A stretch of 64,000 bases of DNA from Methylicorpusculum oleiharenae. GTDB taxonomy: Bacteria > Pseudomonadota > Gammaproteobacteria > Methylococcales > Methylomonadaceae. Location: NCBI RefSeq assembly GCF_009828925.2, contig NZ_WUTY02000001.1, positions 1,642,492 through 1,706,491 of the forward strand, in the 5' to 3' direction. How positions within the stretch are numbered: the stretch's first letter is position 1; each line of letters opens with the position of its first letter. The position numbers and the translations under genes were made by a program. The notes beneath the pieces were generated by a model. That model was not told the origin of the DNA. It saw nothing but the letters and a program-made list of their open reading frames with translations, and did not search any database. Of this stretch, positions 38,301-47,707 are shown piece after piece.

Positions 38301-38390
38301 GACGGCATAATAGCCGCCTCCCGCTAGCGCTACCATCAACAACAGCATCATGATGCGCTGTGAGAGGGCAAAACGAATCAGGTTGATCAT
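35334..38390 (-). CDS. Heavy-metal efflux RND pump (CzcA/CusA family)
   Basis: Inner-membrane proton-driven pump of about 1018 residues, the usual length, with 12 helices and two large periplasmic loops. The N-terminus MINLIRFALSQRIMMLLLM is typical. The fourth helix reads AIGMLVDAAVVVVEN, with the conserved Asp of the family in a D-A-A context (CusA-like) rather than the D-G-A of CzcA. Metal selectivity is therefore open between monovalent and divalent ions. ATG at 38390 overlaps the MFP gene stop (TGATG). It forms a trans-envelope complex with the next two genes. Confidence 0.92.
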   Translation of the reverse strand: MINLIRFALSQRIMMLLLMVALAGGGYYAVSNIPIDAFPEVSPTQVKIIVKSPGMTPEEIESRITAPIEVELLGIPHQTMLRSIAKYAMTDITLDFEEGTDIFWARQQVAERLNTVWGELPSGIEGGIAPMTTPLGEMFMFSVEGGDLSLMERRSLLDWVIRPALRTVPGVADVNSLGGLVRSFEVVPDNTRMSARHIGIDQLINALEHNNRNDGAGRLSEGEEALIVRAEGRIKTQEDIRNIVVSDDQGTPIRVGDIAEIRTGSMTRYGAVSKNGKGESVTGLVLSLRGANAQQTINLIEQKLDDISSAFPEGVHIDVFYNRGDLVGKAVHTVIKALVEAIVLVVILLLLFLGNLRAALTVALALPLAALVTFILMRGMDMSANLMSLGGLAIAIGMLVDAAVVVVENIITHLAHQEKASRLPKLHVIYRATREVAAPVISGILIIIIVFLPLLTLQGLEGKLFRPVALTIVFALSGSLLLSLSIIPVLASYLLKKISHEEPWLPRQLIRLYRPMLGWCMINAKKLFSGVGILLVITVFIFSQIGSTFMPTLDEGDIIIQLEKLPSITLDQSVKLDGKVQQNILKNVPEVVKIISRVGSDELGLDPMGLNETDTFLVLKPKEEWRMDSKEALIDEIRKVMAGTPGIAYGFTQPIEMRVSEMLTGTRGDLAVKLFGSDLALLNEKAQEIVTLLKNISGSTDVFAKQNEGMQFLSVEMDSLALGRLGLNGDSLQTLLRSQIEGLNLGIVQEGIKRTPLILRGTSSSADFESLQITLPSGEKVPITAVAHLKRIEGVVSVERERGQRFVVIRSNVDNRDLVGFVDEARRTIAEKVKLPAGYFVEFGGQFENQQRAAARLTIVIPVALGLIFLLLFSTFGSVRQATLVLSNIPLAMIGGVFGLWLSGEYLSVPASVGFIALLGIAVLNGVVMVSYFNQLRATGMAIEDVVITGSIRRLRPVMMTASIAAFGLIPLLFATGPGSEIQRPLAIVVIGGLVSSTFLTLFLLPILFKLFGQPKEA

Positions 38391-39574
38391 CAGTCTGCAT
38401 CCCCCAAGCCCAGCCAATTGGCTTTAAGAGCGGCTGCACCGCTTAGCGCGACAACAGATTGAGCCGGTAAATTACTGCTGATAAAAGATTCGCTCTCCTG
38501 CCTGCCTATGATCTGAGCGGGGGAAACCAAAAAGCCTTGCTCATTTTTGATGAATATAAACGCCTGATCCTGGTGTTGTGCAATCGCTTCATTAGGCAGC
38601 TTGAAAGCCGCTTGTTCAAGCACTTTGATCACATTCACCTGTAAACTTTGGCCGGGACGGACTTCGTTCTGGGGTGACTGAATGACTGCGCGGGCCGTTA
38701 TGGTCTGGTTCTGATCATTGACGCTCTGACCCAACAGGCTTATCTTGGCCGTCACCTCCGAGTCAGTGATAGTGACTTTGTCACCCAAATGAATCGTGTT
38801 AATTTTCTCCTGCGGAATACTCAGTTCTAACCACAGTTCGGTGAGGTCGGCTAAATGGAATAAGGCGGTCTGATTATCAACCCGGCTGCCGGTGACGCTT
38901 TTACTTTCGAGTACGACGCCTGAAATAGGGGATACCACATTCAGTACGCTGTTCAGTTGCCGGGTTGTTTCCAGTTGTTTGATAGCGGCCTCGGTCATGC
39001 CGGTTAAGCGCAGCAGTTGCCGGGCTTCATTGGTTTCGGCGCTTAACGAGTCATAGCGGCTGCGTGATTCTTGCAAACGGCTGTTCGCGATGATGCCGCT
39101 GTCAGCCATCTTTTTGTCACGCTGAAAAACGGATTCGGCCAGACGCAGTTCATTGCCCGCTTTAAGATATTGCCGTTGCAGGTTCAATAATTCCGGGCTG
39201 TTAATTTGCGCCAGTAATTGACCTTGGCTGACTTTGTCGCCTATCGCGACTGCAATTTTGGTTATCAGTCCACCTTGAGCCGCGCTGACCCAATTTTCTT
39301 TGTTAGGCGGAATAATGGCTTTGGCCGCAGCTTGCAGCAGAGGAATTTCCTGAACCTTTGTTAACTCACCTGTTTTGATGCCCAGCGCCAGAATTTGAGC
39401 TTCGGAAATTTCAATCTGTCGGGTTTCTTTGCCGGTTTCCGGTAATGGAGCCGGTGCGCTGACGGCCGCTGCGTTTGTTTCAGGTACTGTTTCCGGTCCA
39501 GGCGCTATTTCATCGGCAACGCTGTTCATCGCGATCAGGCTTAAGGTCAGAGTAAAGGTTTTAACTAATTTCAT
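38390..39574 (-). CDS. RND efflux periplasmic adaptor (CzcB-like)
   Basis: Membrane fusion protein of 394 residues joining the pump to the outer-membrane channel. Signal peptide at about 1-20. A Pro/Ala/Glu linker is followed by the lipoyl-like half-motifs (KIAVAIGDKVSQGQLLAQI near 119 and VVSPISGVVLESKSVTGSRV near 213), a coiled-coil hairpin between them (about 145-205), and a beta-barrel domain. ATG overlaps the stop of the channel gene (ATGA). No His-rich metal-binding extension is present. Confidence 0.9.
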   Translation of the reverse strand: MKLVKTFTLTLSLIAMNSVADEIAPGPETVPETNAAAVSAPAPLPETGKETRQIEISEAQILALGIKTGELTKVQEIPLLQAAAKAIIPPNKENWVSAAQGGLITKIAVAIGDKVSQGQLLAQINSPELLNLQRQYLKAGNELRLAESVFQRDKKMADSGIIANSRLQESRSRYDSLSAETNEARQLLRLTGMTEAAIKQLETTRQLNSVLNVVSPISGVVLESKSVTGSRVDNQTALFHLADLTELWLELSIPQEKINTIHLGDKVTITDSEVTAKISLLGQSVNDQNQTITARAVIQSPQNEVRPGQSLQVNVIKVLEQAAFKLPNEAIAQHQDQAFIFIKNEQGFLVSPAQIIGRQESESFISSNLPAQSVVALSGAAALKANWLGLGDAD

Positions 39575-40827
39575 GGCAATACTCCTACCGCCTGGTTATA
39601 AAGGGCAATGTCGCGCTGGAGCATGACCGCGCGTTCGTTGGCATAGAGGATGGATTGTTGGGTGCGCGCCTGGATTTTAAGCAAATCCATCAGATTGATT
39701 TCACCGGCCGAAAAGCTGAGTTCTGTCATTTCTAAATGTTCTTCGGCCAGTTTTTTGAGCTGGTTGGCATTATCCTGTTCGGCCCGGTTAACTTCCAAAG
39801 CATGTTCTGCCTCATGATGCGCCAGCTCCAGGTCTCGATAGAGCTGGTCGCGTTGGGTAATCAGTTGATTCAATTCCACGTTCACTGCGGCAATCTGGGG
39901 TGCCATATGAGCGCTGCCGCCAAAGGGGACGGAGACGCCGATATTGAAACTTTCTGTGTCATTACTGCGAGGGTCGTTGTTGCCCCGGTCGCTGTTAATG
40001 CCCACCGCCAATTGTGTTTGGCCCGAGCCGACCCGCCGGATGGCTTCCAGTTCGGCTTGTTTGCGGTCAATTTGACTGTTTACAGCCACCAGGTTCGGAT
40101 GGTTTTGTTTGATTTCAGTCAGTTCCGATAAGGATTCCTGATAGCGAGCGGGAATTTTAGAGCTTTGGGTAATACTGATATAGCGTTTTCGGGCGTGCAT
40201 GATTTCCGCTTCCGCGAGGGTCAGCGAGGATTGTTTTTGCAGCAATTCGCTTTGGGCCAGCAACAGATCGGATCGGGCTAAATCGCCCAATTCATAACGT
40301 TGCCGGACTTTATCCAGTAAGGCCTGGGTGACCTCTTTGTCCGTTTTAGCCTGATTGAATTTGATGTTGGCCAATTCTATGTCCCAGAGGGCGGCTCTGA
40401 TCAGGCCGGCAATTCTGAGTTTGACCGCCGATTTTTGGGATTGCGCGCTGTTTCCCGCTTGTTTTGCCAGTGCCTGTTCTGCGTCGCGTTGACCCGGATT
40501 CCATAAAGGTACCTGGACTGCCGCATCCAGAATATGCAGCGTGCCGCTGGTTGCTTCCTGGAATGCCAGACCTGCGCTTGCAGCCCCGGCTGTCCAGCTT
40601 TGGCTACGCTCGGCAATGGCGGCAGATTCTTCTTCCAAAGCATTGAGCCATGACGCGTCGGGGTAATTCTCCATCGTGGCATCAATAACCTGGCTTAATG
40701 TCAAACCGGTATCCACTTCGATTGGATCGTGATGTCCGGGGCTGGTTAGCGATTCCGCGTGTCCCAACAGGGCAGTGGTCTGCAGGCTAATCAGCAATCC
40801 GGCTCTCAACAGGTTGAGGGCAAACAT
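39571..40827 (-). CDS. RND efflux outer-membrane channel (TolC/CzcC-like)
   Basis: Outer-membrane factor of 418 residues with a signal peptide (about 1-24). It shows the two-repeat OEP pattern: long helical stretches rich in Ala/Gln/Glu and a typical repeat end (ARSDLLLAQSELLQKQSSL near 205; GEINLMDLLKIQARTQQS near 380). ATG at 40827 has GGAG 7 bases upstream; an in-frame TTG at 40839 is less likely. It is the first of the pump genes proper. Confidence 0.88.
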   Translation of the reverse strand: MFALNLLRAGLLISLQTTALLGHAESLTSPGHHDPIEVDTGLTLSQVIDATMENYPDASWLNALEEESAAIAERSQSWTAGAASAGLAFQEATSGTLHILDAAVQVPLWNPGQRDAEQALAKQAGNSAQSQKSAVKLRIAGLIRAALWDIELANIKFNQAKTDKEVTQALLDKVRQRYELGDLARSDLLLAQSELLQKQSSLTLAEAEIMHARKRYISITQSSKIPARYQESLSELTEIKQNHPNLVAVNSQIDRKQAELEAIRRVGSGQTQLAVGINSDRGNNDPRSNDTESFNIGVSVPFGGSAHMAPQIAAVNVELNQLITQRDQLYRDLELAHHEAEHALEVNRAEQDNANQLKKLAEEHLEMTELSFSAGEINLMDLLKIQARTQQSILYANERAVMLQRDIALYNQAVGVLP

Positions 40828-41287
40828 AGTTAACTCCAAAAGCGGTTAGGTCACGAAATGCACAAAAGACACTCTTCGAATGACGCACTGAAATGAGGTG
40901 TGTCGTTTAATACAATCGTGTTTTTACTCCATCTGGAAACCGGGCGTATTTTCGACCCGTTAGGAGTACTGTTTTTCGTTGATTAAATCATTATTCGTAA
41001 CTAGTAGTTCGTTTCATCATAATGCTTACGATAAGAGAATCGCCATTAGTTTGCATTAGCTCATGTTTTGCAGGTAATATCAGACTTGATCAACTTTCTA
41101 AACAATGTAAATTTTTTATTGAAACGTACTACTAGTTCGTGGAGCAACAAAACTAAGGTGATGCACCGAATAATTACGACTATTTTAAGATTAATAAGAC
41201 AGTCATTAGATCAAGTCAGCATGAAACAAAACTGAAAATCAGGGCGCAAGCAACGTTAACTTTACGCTGTGCCGGTTTTCAGTCTGT
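40828..41287. promoter_or_regulatory. Regulatory region of the metal efflux operon
   Basis: This 460-base region upstream of the channel gene carries an 18-base sequence AACTAGTAGTTCGTTTCA at 40999-41016. The same sequence in inverted orientation, with one mismatch, is at 41120-41137, and it contains palindromic ACTAGT. Spacing is about 100 bases. Such a pair upstream of an efflux operon could be operators for a metal-responsive regulator, which is inference. Next to it, 41141-41168 matches one end of the GTAGGTTG-type REP (25 of 28 bases). No regulator gene is adjacent. Confidence 0.45.
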
Positions 41288-41716
41288 TTAAAGAAAGGCA
41301 GGGGGCGCGCGCGGGGAATGTGGGGTCAAAAACGCTCTATGAGCCGGTTTGGCATGAGCGGTTAAATGAGCGGTATAGCAAAAAGCGCCGGCATAAGTTA
41401 AAAAGACGAATGCGGCGGTAATTAAGGCCTGCACGTCATGCTGGCCTGGCGATGAGCCGTGAAGGCCGAAGTCTATGACGATAGGCAGTTCATCTCCGGC
41501 ATGATCGGGTAAAGCGTCCGATGAAGGCGCTTCGGAAAAGAAGCTGTACTGTTCCAAACCGGGTAGATGGAGTCCGGTTGCGGGTTCAGAGGATGAGGTG
41601 TGTGCATGTAACAAAGGCGATACCAGTTGCAGTATCGCCAGCGTAATCAACAGCCAGCGCCGGACTATCAGGTTGAGTCCTGATCGGCGTTGAGTGCTGA
41701 ACACATCAAATAGCAT
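41288..41716 (-). CDS. Small exported or membrane protein between metG and the efflux genes
   Basis: It has 142 residues. A hydrophobic N-terminal helix (about 22-38, LLITLAILQLVSPLLHAH) resembles a signal peptide or anchor. A second hydrophobic segment (about 97-118) and a His/Pro-rich tail (HLTAHAKPAHRAF) follow. The family is not named with confidence. The position upstream of a metal pump and the His residues suggest a periplasmic metal accessory protein, which is inference. It begins 9 bases after the metG stop. Confidence 0.6.
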   Translation of the reverse strand: MLFDVFSTQRRSGLNLIVRRWLLITLAILQLVSPLLHAHTSSSEPATGLHLPGLEQYSFFSEAPSSDALPDHAGDELPIVIDFGLHGSSPGQHDVQALITAAFVFLTYAGAFCYTAHLTAHAKPAHRAFLTPHSPRAPPAFL

Positions 41717-41725
41717 AATTGGCCA

Positions 41726-43741
41726 TCATTTTACCCGCATGCCGGGCACGGCACCCTGGTCGGGTGACAACAGCCAGATATCCTTGCCACCGGGTCCTGC
41801 GGCTAATACCATGCCTTCGGACATGCCGAAACGCATTTTGCGAGGTTCTAAGTTTGCGACGACCAGTGTCAATCTGCCGATTAAATCTTCGGGTGAGTAG
41901 GCTGATTTGATGCCGGCAAAGATGTTGCGGGTTTCATCGCCGATATCGACTGTCAGTTGCAGCAGTTTGTCCGCGCCTTCGATAGGCTCGGCGTTGATGA
42001 TTTTGGCAATGCGTAAATCCAGCTTGGCAAAATCGTCAAACGTTATCGGTTCGCTGACAGGGTCAAATTTTCTGGGTTTCGGTGTTTCAGTTTTTTGCAG
42101 ATTTTCCTTGGAAGCGTCAACGACAGCCGCAATTTTCTCAGGATCTACGCGTGTCATCAGCGGTTGGAACGGGTTGATGGTATGTCCGGTTAGCGGTTGG
42201 GTTTGATCCGGCCACGCCATTGGGTCAATATTCAGAAAAACTTCAGCATGTTGCGCCATCACCGGTAGAACCGGTTTCAAATAAGCGGCCAGCAAGTGGA
42301 AAAGATTGATGCCCATTGAGCTGACTTCGTGCAGTTCAGCTTTTCGCTCCGGTTCCTTGGCGATAAGCCAGGGTTTTTTCTCATCGATGTACTGGTTGGC
42401 TTTGTCGGCCAAGGCCATGATCTCTCGCATGGCTTTGCCGTATTCGCGGGATTCGTAATGTTCTGCGATGGATGTGTTGGCTTCGATAAAAAGCTTGAAC
42501 AATTCAGGTTCGGCGCAGTGATTCGATAAAAGCCCGCCAAATTGTTTATGAATGAAGCCGCTACAACGGCTGGCAATATTGACGACTTTGCCGACCAGGT
42601 CGGAATTGACCCGTTGCGTGAAATCATCGAAGCTGAGGTCGATGTCATCGACACCGGCACTGAGTTTGGCTGCGAAATAATAACGCAGGTATTCAGGGTT
42701 TAAATGATCCAGGTAAGTGCGAGCTTTAATGAATGTGCCGCGCGATTTGGACATTTTTTCGCCGTTGACGGTCAAAAAGCCATGCACAAAAATCGCACTG
42801 GGGGTTCTGAAGCGCGCACCTTTAAGCATGGCGGGCCAGAACAGGGCGTGAAAATAAACAATATCCTTGCCTATGAAATGATAAAGCTCGGTAGGGCTGT
42901 TTTCGCCCCAGAACGCGTCAAAGTCCAATCCTTCGCGTTCACAAAGATTTTTAAAGCTGGCCATATAGCCGATAGGCGCATCCAGCCAGACATAAAAATA
43001 TTTACCCGGCGCATCGGGAATTTCAAAGCCGAAATAAGGCGCATCCCTGGAAATATCCCATTCATGCAGGTCGCCTTCCAGCCATTCGTTGAGTTTGTTG
43101 GTCACCTCATGCTGCAAATGCCCGGCCTGGGTCCATTCCGTCAGCATATCTTTAAAATCACCCAGTTTAAAAAAGTAATGCAGCGATTCTTTTTCAATGG
43201 GTTTTTCACCGGAGACTGCTGAAACAGCGTTTTTGAGTTCGGTGGGTGAATAAGTCGCACCGCACGCTTCGCAACTGTCACCGTATTGATCTTTGGCGCC
43301 GCATTTCGGACACTCGCCTTTAATAAAACGATCCGGCAGAAACATGTTTTTAACCGGATCATAAGCCTGAACGATAGTGCGCGAACTGATATGTCCGGCA
43401 TCACGCAGACGCTCGTAAATCAGTGTCGATAAGACCTGATTTTCTTTTGAATGCGTACTGTGGAAATTATCGAACGCTACGCCGAATGCCGTAAAATCGG
43501 CCAGATGCTCTTCCCAGACACGGCCAATCAAGGCTTCGGGCGTGATGCCTTCACTGTCCGCTCGCAGCATGATCGGTGTGCCGTGGGTATCATCGGCGCA
43601 GACGTAGTAACAGGTGTTGTTTCTTTGTTTTTGAAAACGCACCCATATATCGGTTTGAATATACTCCACCAGATGACCTAAATGGATAGAGCCATTGGCA
43701 TAGGGCAGGGCGCTGGTAACTAGAATTTTTCTGTCAGGCAT
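41726..43741 (-). CDS. metG: Methionyl-tRNA synthetase
   Basis: Charges tRNA-Met, 671 residues, the dimeric form with a C-terminal tRNA-binding (EMAP-like) domain. The class I HIGH motif appears as HLGH near residue 21 and KMSKS in GEKMSKSRG near 333. The zinc knuckle CPKCG...CEACG is near 142-160. The C-terminal OB-fold domain begins at about 570 ([12 protein letters not shown]) after a Lys/Pro linker. It diverges from mrp. Confidence 0.97.
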   Translation of the reverse strand: MPDRKILVTSALPYANGSIHLGHLVEYIQTDIWVRFQKQRNNTCYYVCADDTHGTPIMLRADSEGITPEALIGRVWEEHLADFTAFGVAFDNFHSTHSKENQVLSTLIYERLRDAGHISSRTIVQAYDPVKNMFLPDRFIKGECPKCGAKDQYGDSCEACGATYSPTELKNAVSAVSGEKPIEKESLHYFFKLGDFKDMLTEWTQAGHLQHEVTNKLNEWLEGDLHEWDISRDAPYFGFEIPDAPGKYFYVWLDAPIGYMASFKNLCEREGLDFDAFWGENSPTELYHFIGKDIVYFHALFWPAMLKGARFRTPSAIFVHGFLTVNGEKMSKSRGTFIKARTYLDHLNPEYLRYYFAAKLSAGVDDIDLSFDDFTQRVNSDLVGKVVNIASRCSGFIHKQFGGLLSNHCAEPELFKLFIEANTSIAEHYESREYGKAMREIMALADKANQYIDEKKPWLIAKEPERKAELHEVSSMGINLFHLLAAYLKPVLPVMAQHAEVFLNIDPMAWPDQTQPLTGHTINPFQPLMTRVDPEKIAAVVDASKENLQKTETPKPRKFDPVSEPITFDDFAKLDLRIAKIINAEPIEGADKLLQLTVDIGDETRNIFAGIKSAYSPEDLIGRLTLVVANLEPRKMRFGMSEGMVLAAGPGGKDIWLLSPDQGAVPGMRVK

Positions 43742-43916
43742 GATGTATGATATCGAGCGTACTAAAGCATAAATTAATGCGACATTATGTCACAAAACCC
43801 TGTCTTTCAGAGTAGGTCAATATCAAAAAGTGCGTTTTCAGTAAAAACAGGTAAAATGGCTTAATCTTGAGCATTTTACTTGGTTATTTATTTTATCAAA
43901 TCACAACGGAGTAGAC

Positions 43917-45008
43917 ATGACAGCAATCAACCGGGCAGACGTGGAAAATCTGCTGCGAACGTTTATTGATCCCAACACGGATACGGATTTGGTGACCCAA
44001 AAATCCGTTAAACAGATCTCTATTGATGGTGCTGATGTTCACCTGTCGCTGGAGTTGGGTTATCCAGCCAAGCGTTACACAGAGCAATTTAAAGAGGCGG
44101 TACTGACGCATTTAAAAAGTTTACCGGGCATAGGTTCGATTAAGATTGATGTGTCGGTCAATATCATTTCGCATGCTGTTCAGCAGGGCTTGAAACCCAT
44201 ACCCCAGGTAAAAAATATTATCGCGGTTGCTTCCGGCAAGGGGGGCGTCGGTAAATCGACAACCGCGGTGAATCTGGCCTTGGCCTTGGCAGCGGAAGGG
44301 GCAAATGTCGGTATTCTCGATGCTGATATCTACGGACCCAGTATTCCGACGATGCTCGGAATATCGGGCTTTCCGGCGAGTGAGGACGGTAAAACCATGC
44401 AGCCCAAATTGTCCTTTGGTTTGCAAACCAATTCCATCGGTTTTCTTGTTGATCAGAATCAGCCGATGATTTGGCGCGGGCCTATGGTAACCAGTGCCTT
44501 GCAGCAACTATTGAAGGAAACGCAGTGGTCTGAACTGGATTACCTGGTTATCGATTTACCTCCAGGCACCGGGGATATTCAATTGACGATGTCGCAGCAA
44601 ATTCCGGTCAGCGGTGCTGTCATTGTGACGACGCCTCAAGATATTGCGTTACTGGACGCCCAGCGCGGCTTGGGAATGTTTGAGAAAGTCAATGTGCCTG
44701 TGCTGGGAATTGTCGAAAATATGAGTATTCATATTTGCAGTCAGTGCGGGCATGAAGAGCCGATTTTCGGTTCAGGCGGCGGTGTTGCGATGGCGGAAAA
44801 AAACAAAGTGCCACTGCTGGGGTCGCTTCCTTTAGACATTTCCATTCGCCAGTTTGCCGATTCAGGCAGGCCGATTGTTGTGTCTGATCCTGATGGAAGG
44901 CCAGCAACCATTTACCGGGAGATTGCACGAAAAGCAGCCGGACGGCTTGCGATAAGAGCCAAAGACTTCAGTTCCAGGTTCCCGAATATCGTGATACAAA
45001 ATACATAG
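43917..45008 (+). CDS. apbC: Iron-sulfur cluster carrier protein Mrp/ApbC
   Basis: P-loop ATPase of 363 residues that binds and transfers Fe-S clusters. An N-terminal MIP18/DUF59 domain (about 1-85) is fused to the Mrp ATPase with the deviant Walker A GKGGVGKST near 104. The C-terminal CSQCGHEE (about 277) holds the two Cys of the CxxC pair that coordinates the cluster between subunits. mrp divergent from metG is the standard gammaproteobacterial arrangement. Confidence 0.95.
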   Translation: MTAINRADVENLLRTFIDPNTDTDLVTQKSVKQISIDGADVHLSLELGYPAKRYTEQFKEAVLTHLKSLPGIGSIKIDVSVNIISHAVQQGLKPIPQVKNIIAVASGKGGVGKSTTAVNLALALAAEGANVGILDADIYGPSIPTMLGISGFPASEDGKTMQPKLSFGLQTNSIGFLVDQNQPMIWRGPMVTSALQQLLKETQWSELDYLVIDLPPGTGDIQLTMSQQIPVSGAVIVTTPQDIALLDAQRGLGMFEKVNVPVLGIVENMSIHICSQCGHEEPIFGSGGGVAMAEKNKVPLLGSLPLDISIRQFADSGRPIVVSDPDGRPATIYREIARKAAGRLAIRAKDFSSRFPNIVIQNT

Positions 45009-45075
45009 GGACTTGATCGTTCGCAGTAACAGTAGTAAATCTAGCGGGTTAAAGTCCCGGATTTCTTTGGGTCGG

Positions 45076-45125
45076 GGGGTCAAGTCTTGAAATCATGCAA
45101 TTTCGTGATTTCAAGACTTGACCCC
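45076..45125. repeat. Perfect 20-bp inverted repeat after mrp
   Basis: GGGGTCAAGTCTTGAAATCA (45076-45095) pairs perfectly with its complement at 45106-45125 around a 10-base loop. The GGTCAAGTCTTGA-type palindrome is widespread in bacterial genomes (from memory). A related short palindrome GGTCAAGACTTGAC occurs at about 47589-47602. It could act as the mrp terminator, though no T-run of useful length follows (CCCCTTTTT). Confidence 0.8.
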
Positions 45126-45369
45126 TTTTTACGGCTCGTCAATAAGGCTTTGCAGGGTAAAATTAAATCAGAACAAGTCATGGGTTAGTTTTTATAAAAA
45201 TAGACTCAGATTGACTACAACTGATTAATAGGTGGCCCCCTGAAATGCCTCTAGTCTAACTGCCATGCCCGTTGTCCGTGCCCGGCTTGGCTGATATAAT
45301 CCAGATGCCTGCTTCCTAAGCCTGTTCGCCTGCTTTTTAAATTAATATAAAAAATATAAAACCTCAATA

Positions 45370-47352
45370 ATGATAGATCAGCCCTTGATACACTTACTCT
45401 TACTGCTTGGGTCCTCGGTGGCTGTAGTCGTTCTTTTTCAGAAACTCCATATTCCTTCCAGCATAGGTTATCTTTTAGTTGGTGTTCTATTCGGAGCGCA
45501 TACGCCCGGCCCTGTTATTGAAGTTCAACAAATTCGGGAAGTCGCCGAATTCGGCATCGTGTTTCTGCTATTCACGATTGGCTTGAGTTTTTCATTGCCG
45601 CAGATCCATGCATTACGAGGTCAAGTATTAGGTTTGGGAACCGGACAGGTGCTGCTAACGACGGCCGTGATCGGCGGGGCAAGTTGGTGGCTGGGCTTGC
45701 CTCCGGCTACAGCTTTTATTATCGGCGCGGTGTTCGCTCAATCCTCGACGACAATTATCAGCAAGCAGCTTGCCGAGCAAGGCGATGAACATAGCCGCCA
45801 TGGACGCTTGGGCGTGGCGATGTCGGTGTTTCAGGATGTGACGGCGGTGCCGTTCGTGGTCGTTATTCCAGTGTTGAGCAGCATCGATGACGATGCCAGC
45901 GTGTTATTCGAGGCGTTGGGCTGGGCAATGGCCAAAGCCGTTCTGGCGTTTTTGCTGGTGTTCGTGCTCGGACGCTGGTTGTTACGACCGCTGTTTCATG
46001 CGGTTGTCGCACGACGCTCTGCCGAGCTGTTTACGTTGACCGTGCTCTTCGTGTCGCTACTGGCCGCCTGGACTACCAACCGTCTGGGGCTATCAATGGC
46101 GTTCGGTGCGTTTCTGGTCGGCATGATGCTAGGTGAAACCGAATTCCGGCATCAGGTCGAATCTACGATCAGACCGTTTCGCGATGTGCTAATTGGTTTG
46201 TTTTTCGTTAGCATCGGGATGTTGTTCGACCCTTCCGCGATACCGCAGAATTGGCAATGGGCTGTGGTCGGTGTTGCCACTATGTTGCTATCGAAAACGC
46301 TATTGGTCGCCTTGATCGTACGTTTGTCAGGACTCGATGGTCTTACGGCATGGCGGACCGGACTTCTATTAGCGGTGGGTGGTGAATTCGGTTTCGCCTT
46401 GTTGGCGATTGCGCTCGACGTGCATGCCTTAACAAATCATCACGCGCAGATTGTTTTTACCGCAGTGTTGTTTTCGATGATCGTTGCTCCTTTTCTTATT
46501 CGCTATAATAATGCTCTTGCCCGATTGTTCGTGTGGAAATCGGATCTTCAGGTTGACCCCGAAACTTATCCGGTCGATTCGGAAACAACTAAGCATCTTC
46601 GCGATCACACGATTATTTGTGGCTATGGACGCATAGGTCAGAGTGTGGGACATTTTTTGGAAGAAGAAAAGATACCCTATGTTGCTCTCGATCTGGATTC
46701 TGCACGGGTCAAAGCCGCGCATATTGCCGGTGAACCGGTTTATTACGCTGATTCGTCTGAACGGGATATTCTTGAAGCGGTTGGTCTCGATACCGCGAAG
46801 CTGATCGTTATCAGCTATGACGATCCTGTGTTGGCAAAGAAGATTCTTCACCATGTTCGCGCTCTACGCCCCGATTTACCCGTTATGGTTCGTACTCGCG
46901 ATGAAACACACGTTGAGGAACTGCGGCAGGCTGGTGCTACGGAGGTGGTGCCGGAAGTGCTTGAAGCAGGTTTGATGATAGCTTCTCATGCCTTATTGCT
47001 GCTCAATGTGCCGTTCACTCGGGTAGTGCGTCGCATGCAGCAGCAACGAGCAAGCCGTTATCGGCTGCTACGCGAATTTTATCGTGGTGAAGAGGAATTT
47101 TCGGATGATTTCAACAGGGTTATTGCCGATGGTCTGAGATCCGTATCTATTTCTTCGGGTAGTAGCGTTGTAGGGAAAAAACTAAAGGAACTGGAATTGG
47201 AAGGTGTGATCGTATCGTCGCTGGTCAGACAAGGACTTCGAGAGTCCGAACCTCTGGATCTTGTTATAGCGGAAGACGATGTGGTTGTCCTCTTCGGGAC
47301 GCCCGGCAATTTAGATCTTGCCGAAAGAAAGTTGCTCGGCAAAAGGCCGTAG
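45370..47352 (+). CDS. KefB-type cation:proton antiporter with TrkA domains (CPA2)
   Basis: It has 660 residues. About 12 helices (residues 1-380) form the Na+/H+-exchanger-like membrane domain. A TrkA-N (RCK) nucleotide-binding domain at about 412-530 has the Gly motif ICGYGRIGQSV, and a TrkA-C domain lies at about 575-655. KefB/KefC-like proteins export K+ or exchange cations for protons under control of the RCK domain. The stop codon TAG lies inside a REP copy. A PII-like protein follows 355 bases downstream. Confidence 0.9.
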   Translation: MIDQPLIHLLLLLGSSVAVVVLFQKLHIPSSIGYLLVGVLFGAHTPGPVIEVQQIREVAEFGIVFLLFTIGLSFSLPQIHALRGQVLGLGTGQVLLTTAVIGGASWWLGLPPATAFIIGAVFAQSSTTIISKQLAEQGDEHSRHGRLGVAMSVFQDVTAVPFVVVIPVLSSIDDDASVLFEALGWAMAKAVLAFLLVFVLGRWLLRPLFHAVVARRSAELFTLTVLFVSLLAAWTTNRLGLSMAFGAFLVGMMLGETEFRHQVESTIRPFRDVLIGLFFVSIGMLFDPSAIPQNWQWAVVGVATMLLSKTLLVALIVRLSGLDGLTAWRTGLLLAVGGEFGFALLAIALDVHALTNHHAQIVFTAVLFSMIVAPFLIRYNNALARLFVWKSDLQVDPETYPVDSETTKHLRDHTIICGYGRIGQSVGHFLEEEKIPYVALDLDSARVKAAHIAGEPVYYADSSERDILEAVGLDTAKLIVISYDDPVLAKKILHHVRALRPDLPVMVRTRDETHVEELRQAGATEVVPEVLEAGLMIASHALLLLNVPFTRVVRRMQQQRASRYRLLREFYRGEEEFSDDFNRVIADGLRSVSISSGSSVVGKKLKELELEGVIVSSLVRQGLRESEPLDLVIAEDDVVVLFGTPGNLDLAERKLLGKRP

Positions 47353-47384
47353 GATGAGGTGACGATAGGAGCCGCATCAATCGC
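47345..47384 (+). repeat. REP copy (GTAGGATGTG type) at the end of the antiporter gene
   Basis: GGCCGTAGGATGAGGTGACG...AGGAGCCGCATCAATCGC, aligned with 48104-48142 and more distantly with 17791-17826. It overlaps the last 8 bases of the antiporter gene, supplying its stop codon. Confidence 0.8.
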
Positions 47385-47707
47385 AACTTTCGACCGGGAA
47401 CTCTACAATGGGCGCGTTTTCCAGGTGTTACCCGACCACAGCCGTCATCGGTGCATGATCGATTTTGCTCATGAACGTGGAATACGTGAATGAACCCCGT
47501 AATGAATCCAGATCACTCGTCCCTTGCGTTAGGTGGCGGGCAGGCTTGCTGAGCACCATGGTGGCTAACTCGCACAGAGAAACGAAGGGTCAAGACTTGA
47601 CACTGATCCTCATGATCTTCGCACTTGCCGGCTTGAGTAGGTCTAGGTAAAAATGAGCCTTTATTGCATTCATTAACCATAAATTAGCCGTTGCGATCAG
47701 GAAATAT
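47385..47707. other. Intergenic region between antiporter and PII-like gene
   Basis: No gene is supported. A short palindrome GGTCAAGACTTGAC at about 47589-47602 resembles the core of the large hairpin after mrp, so this stretch is probably derived from a dispersed repeat. Short open frames on both strands have no recognisable sequence. Confidence 0.45.
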
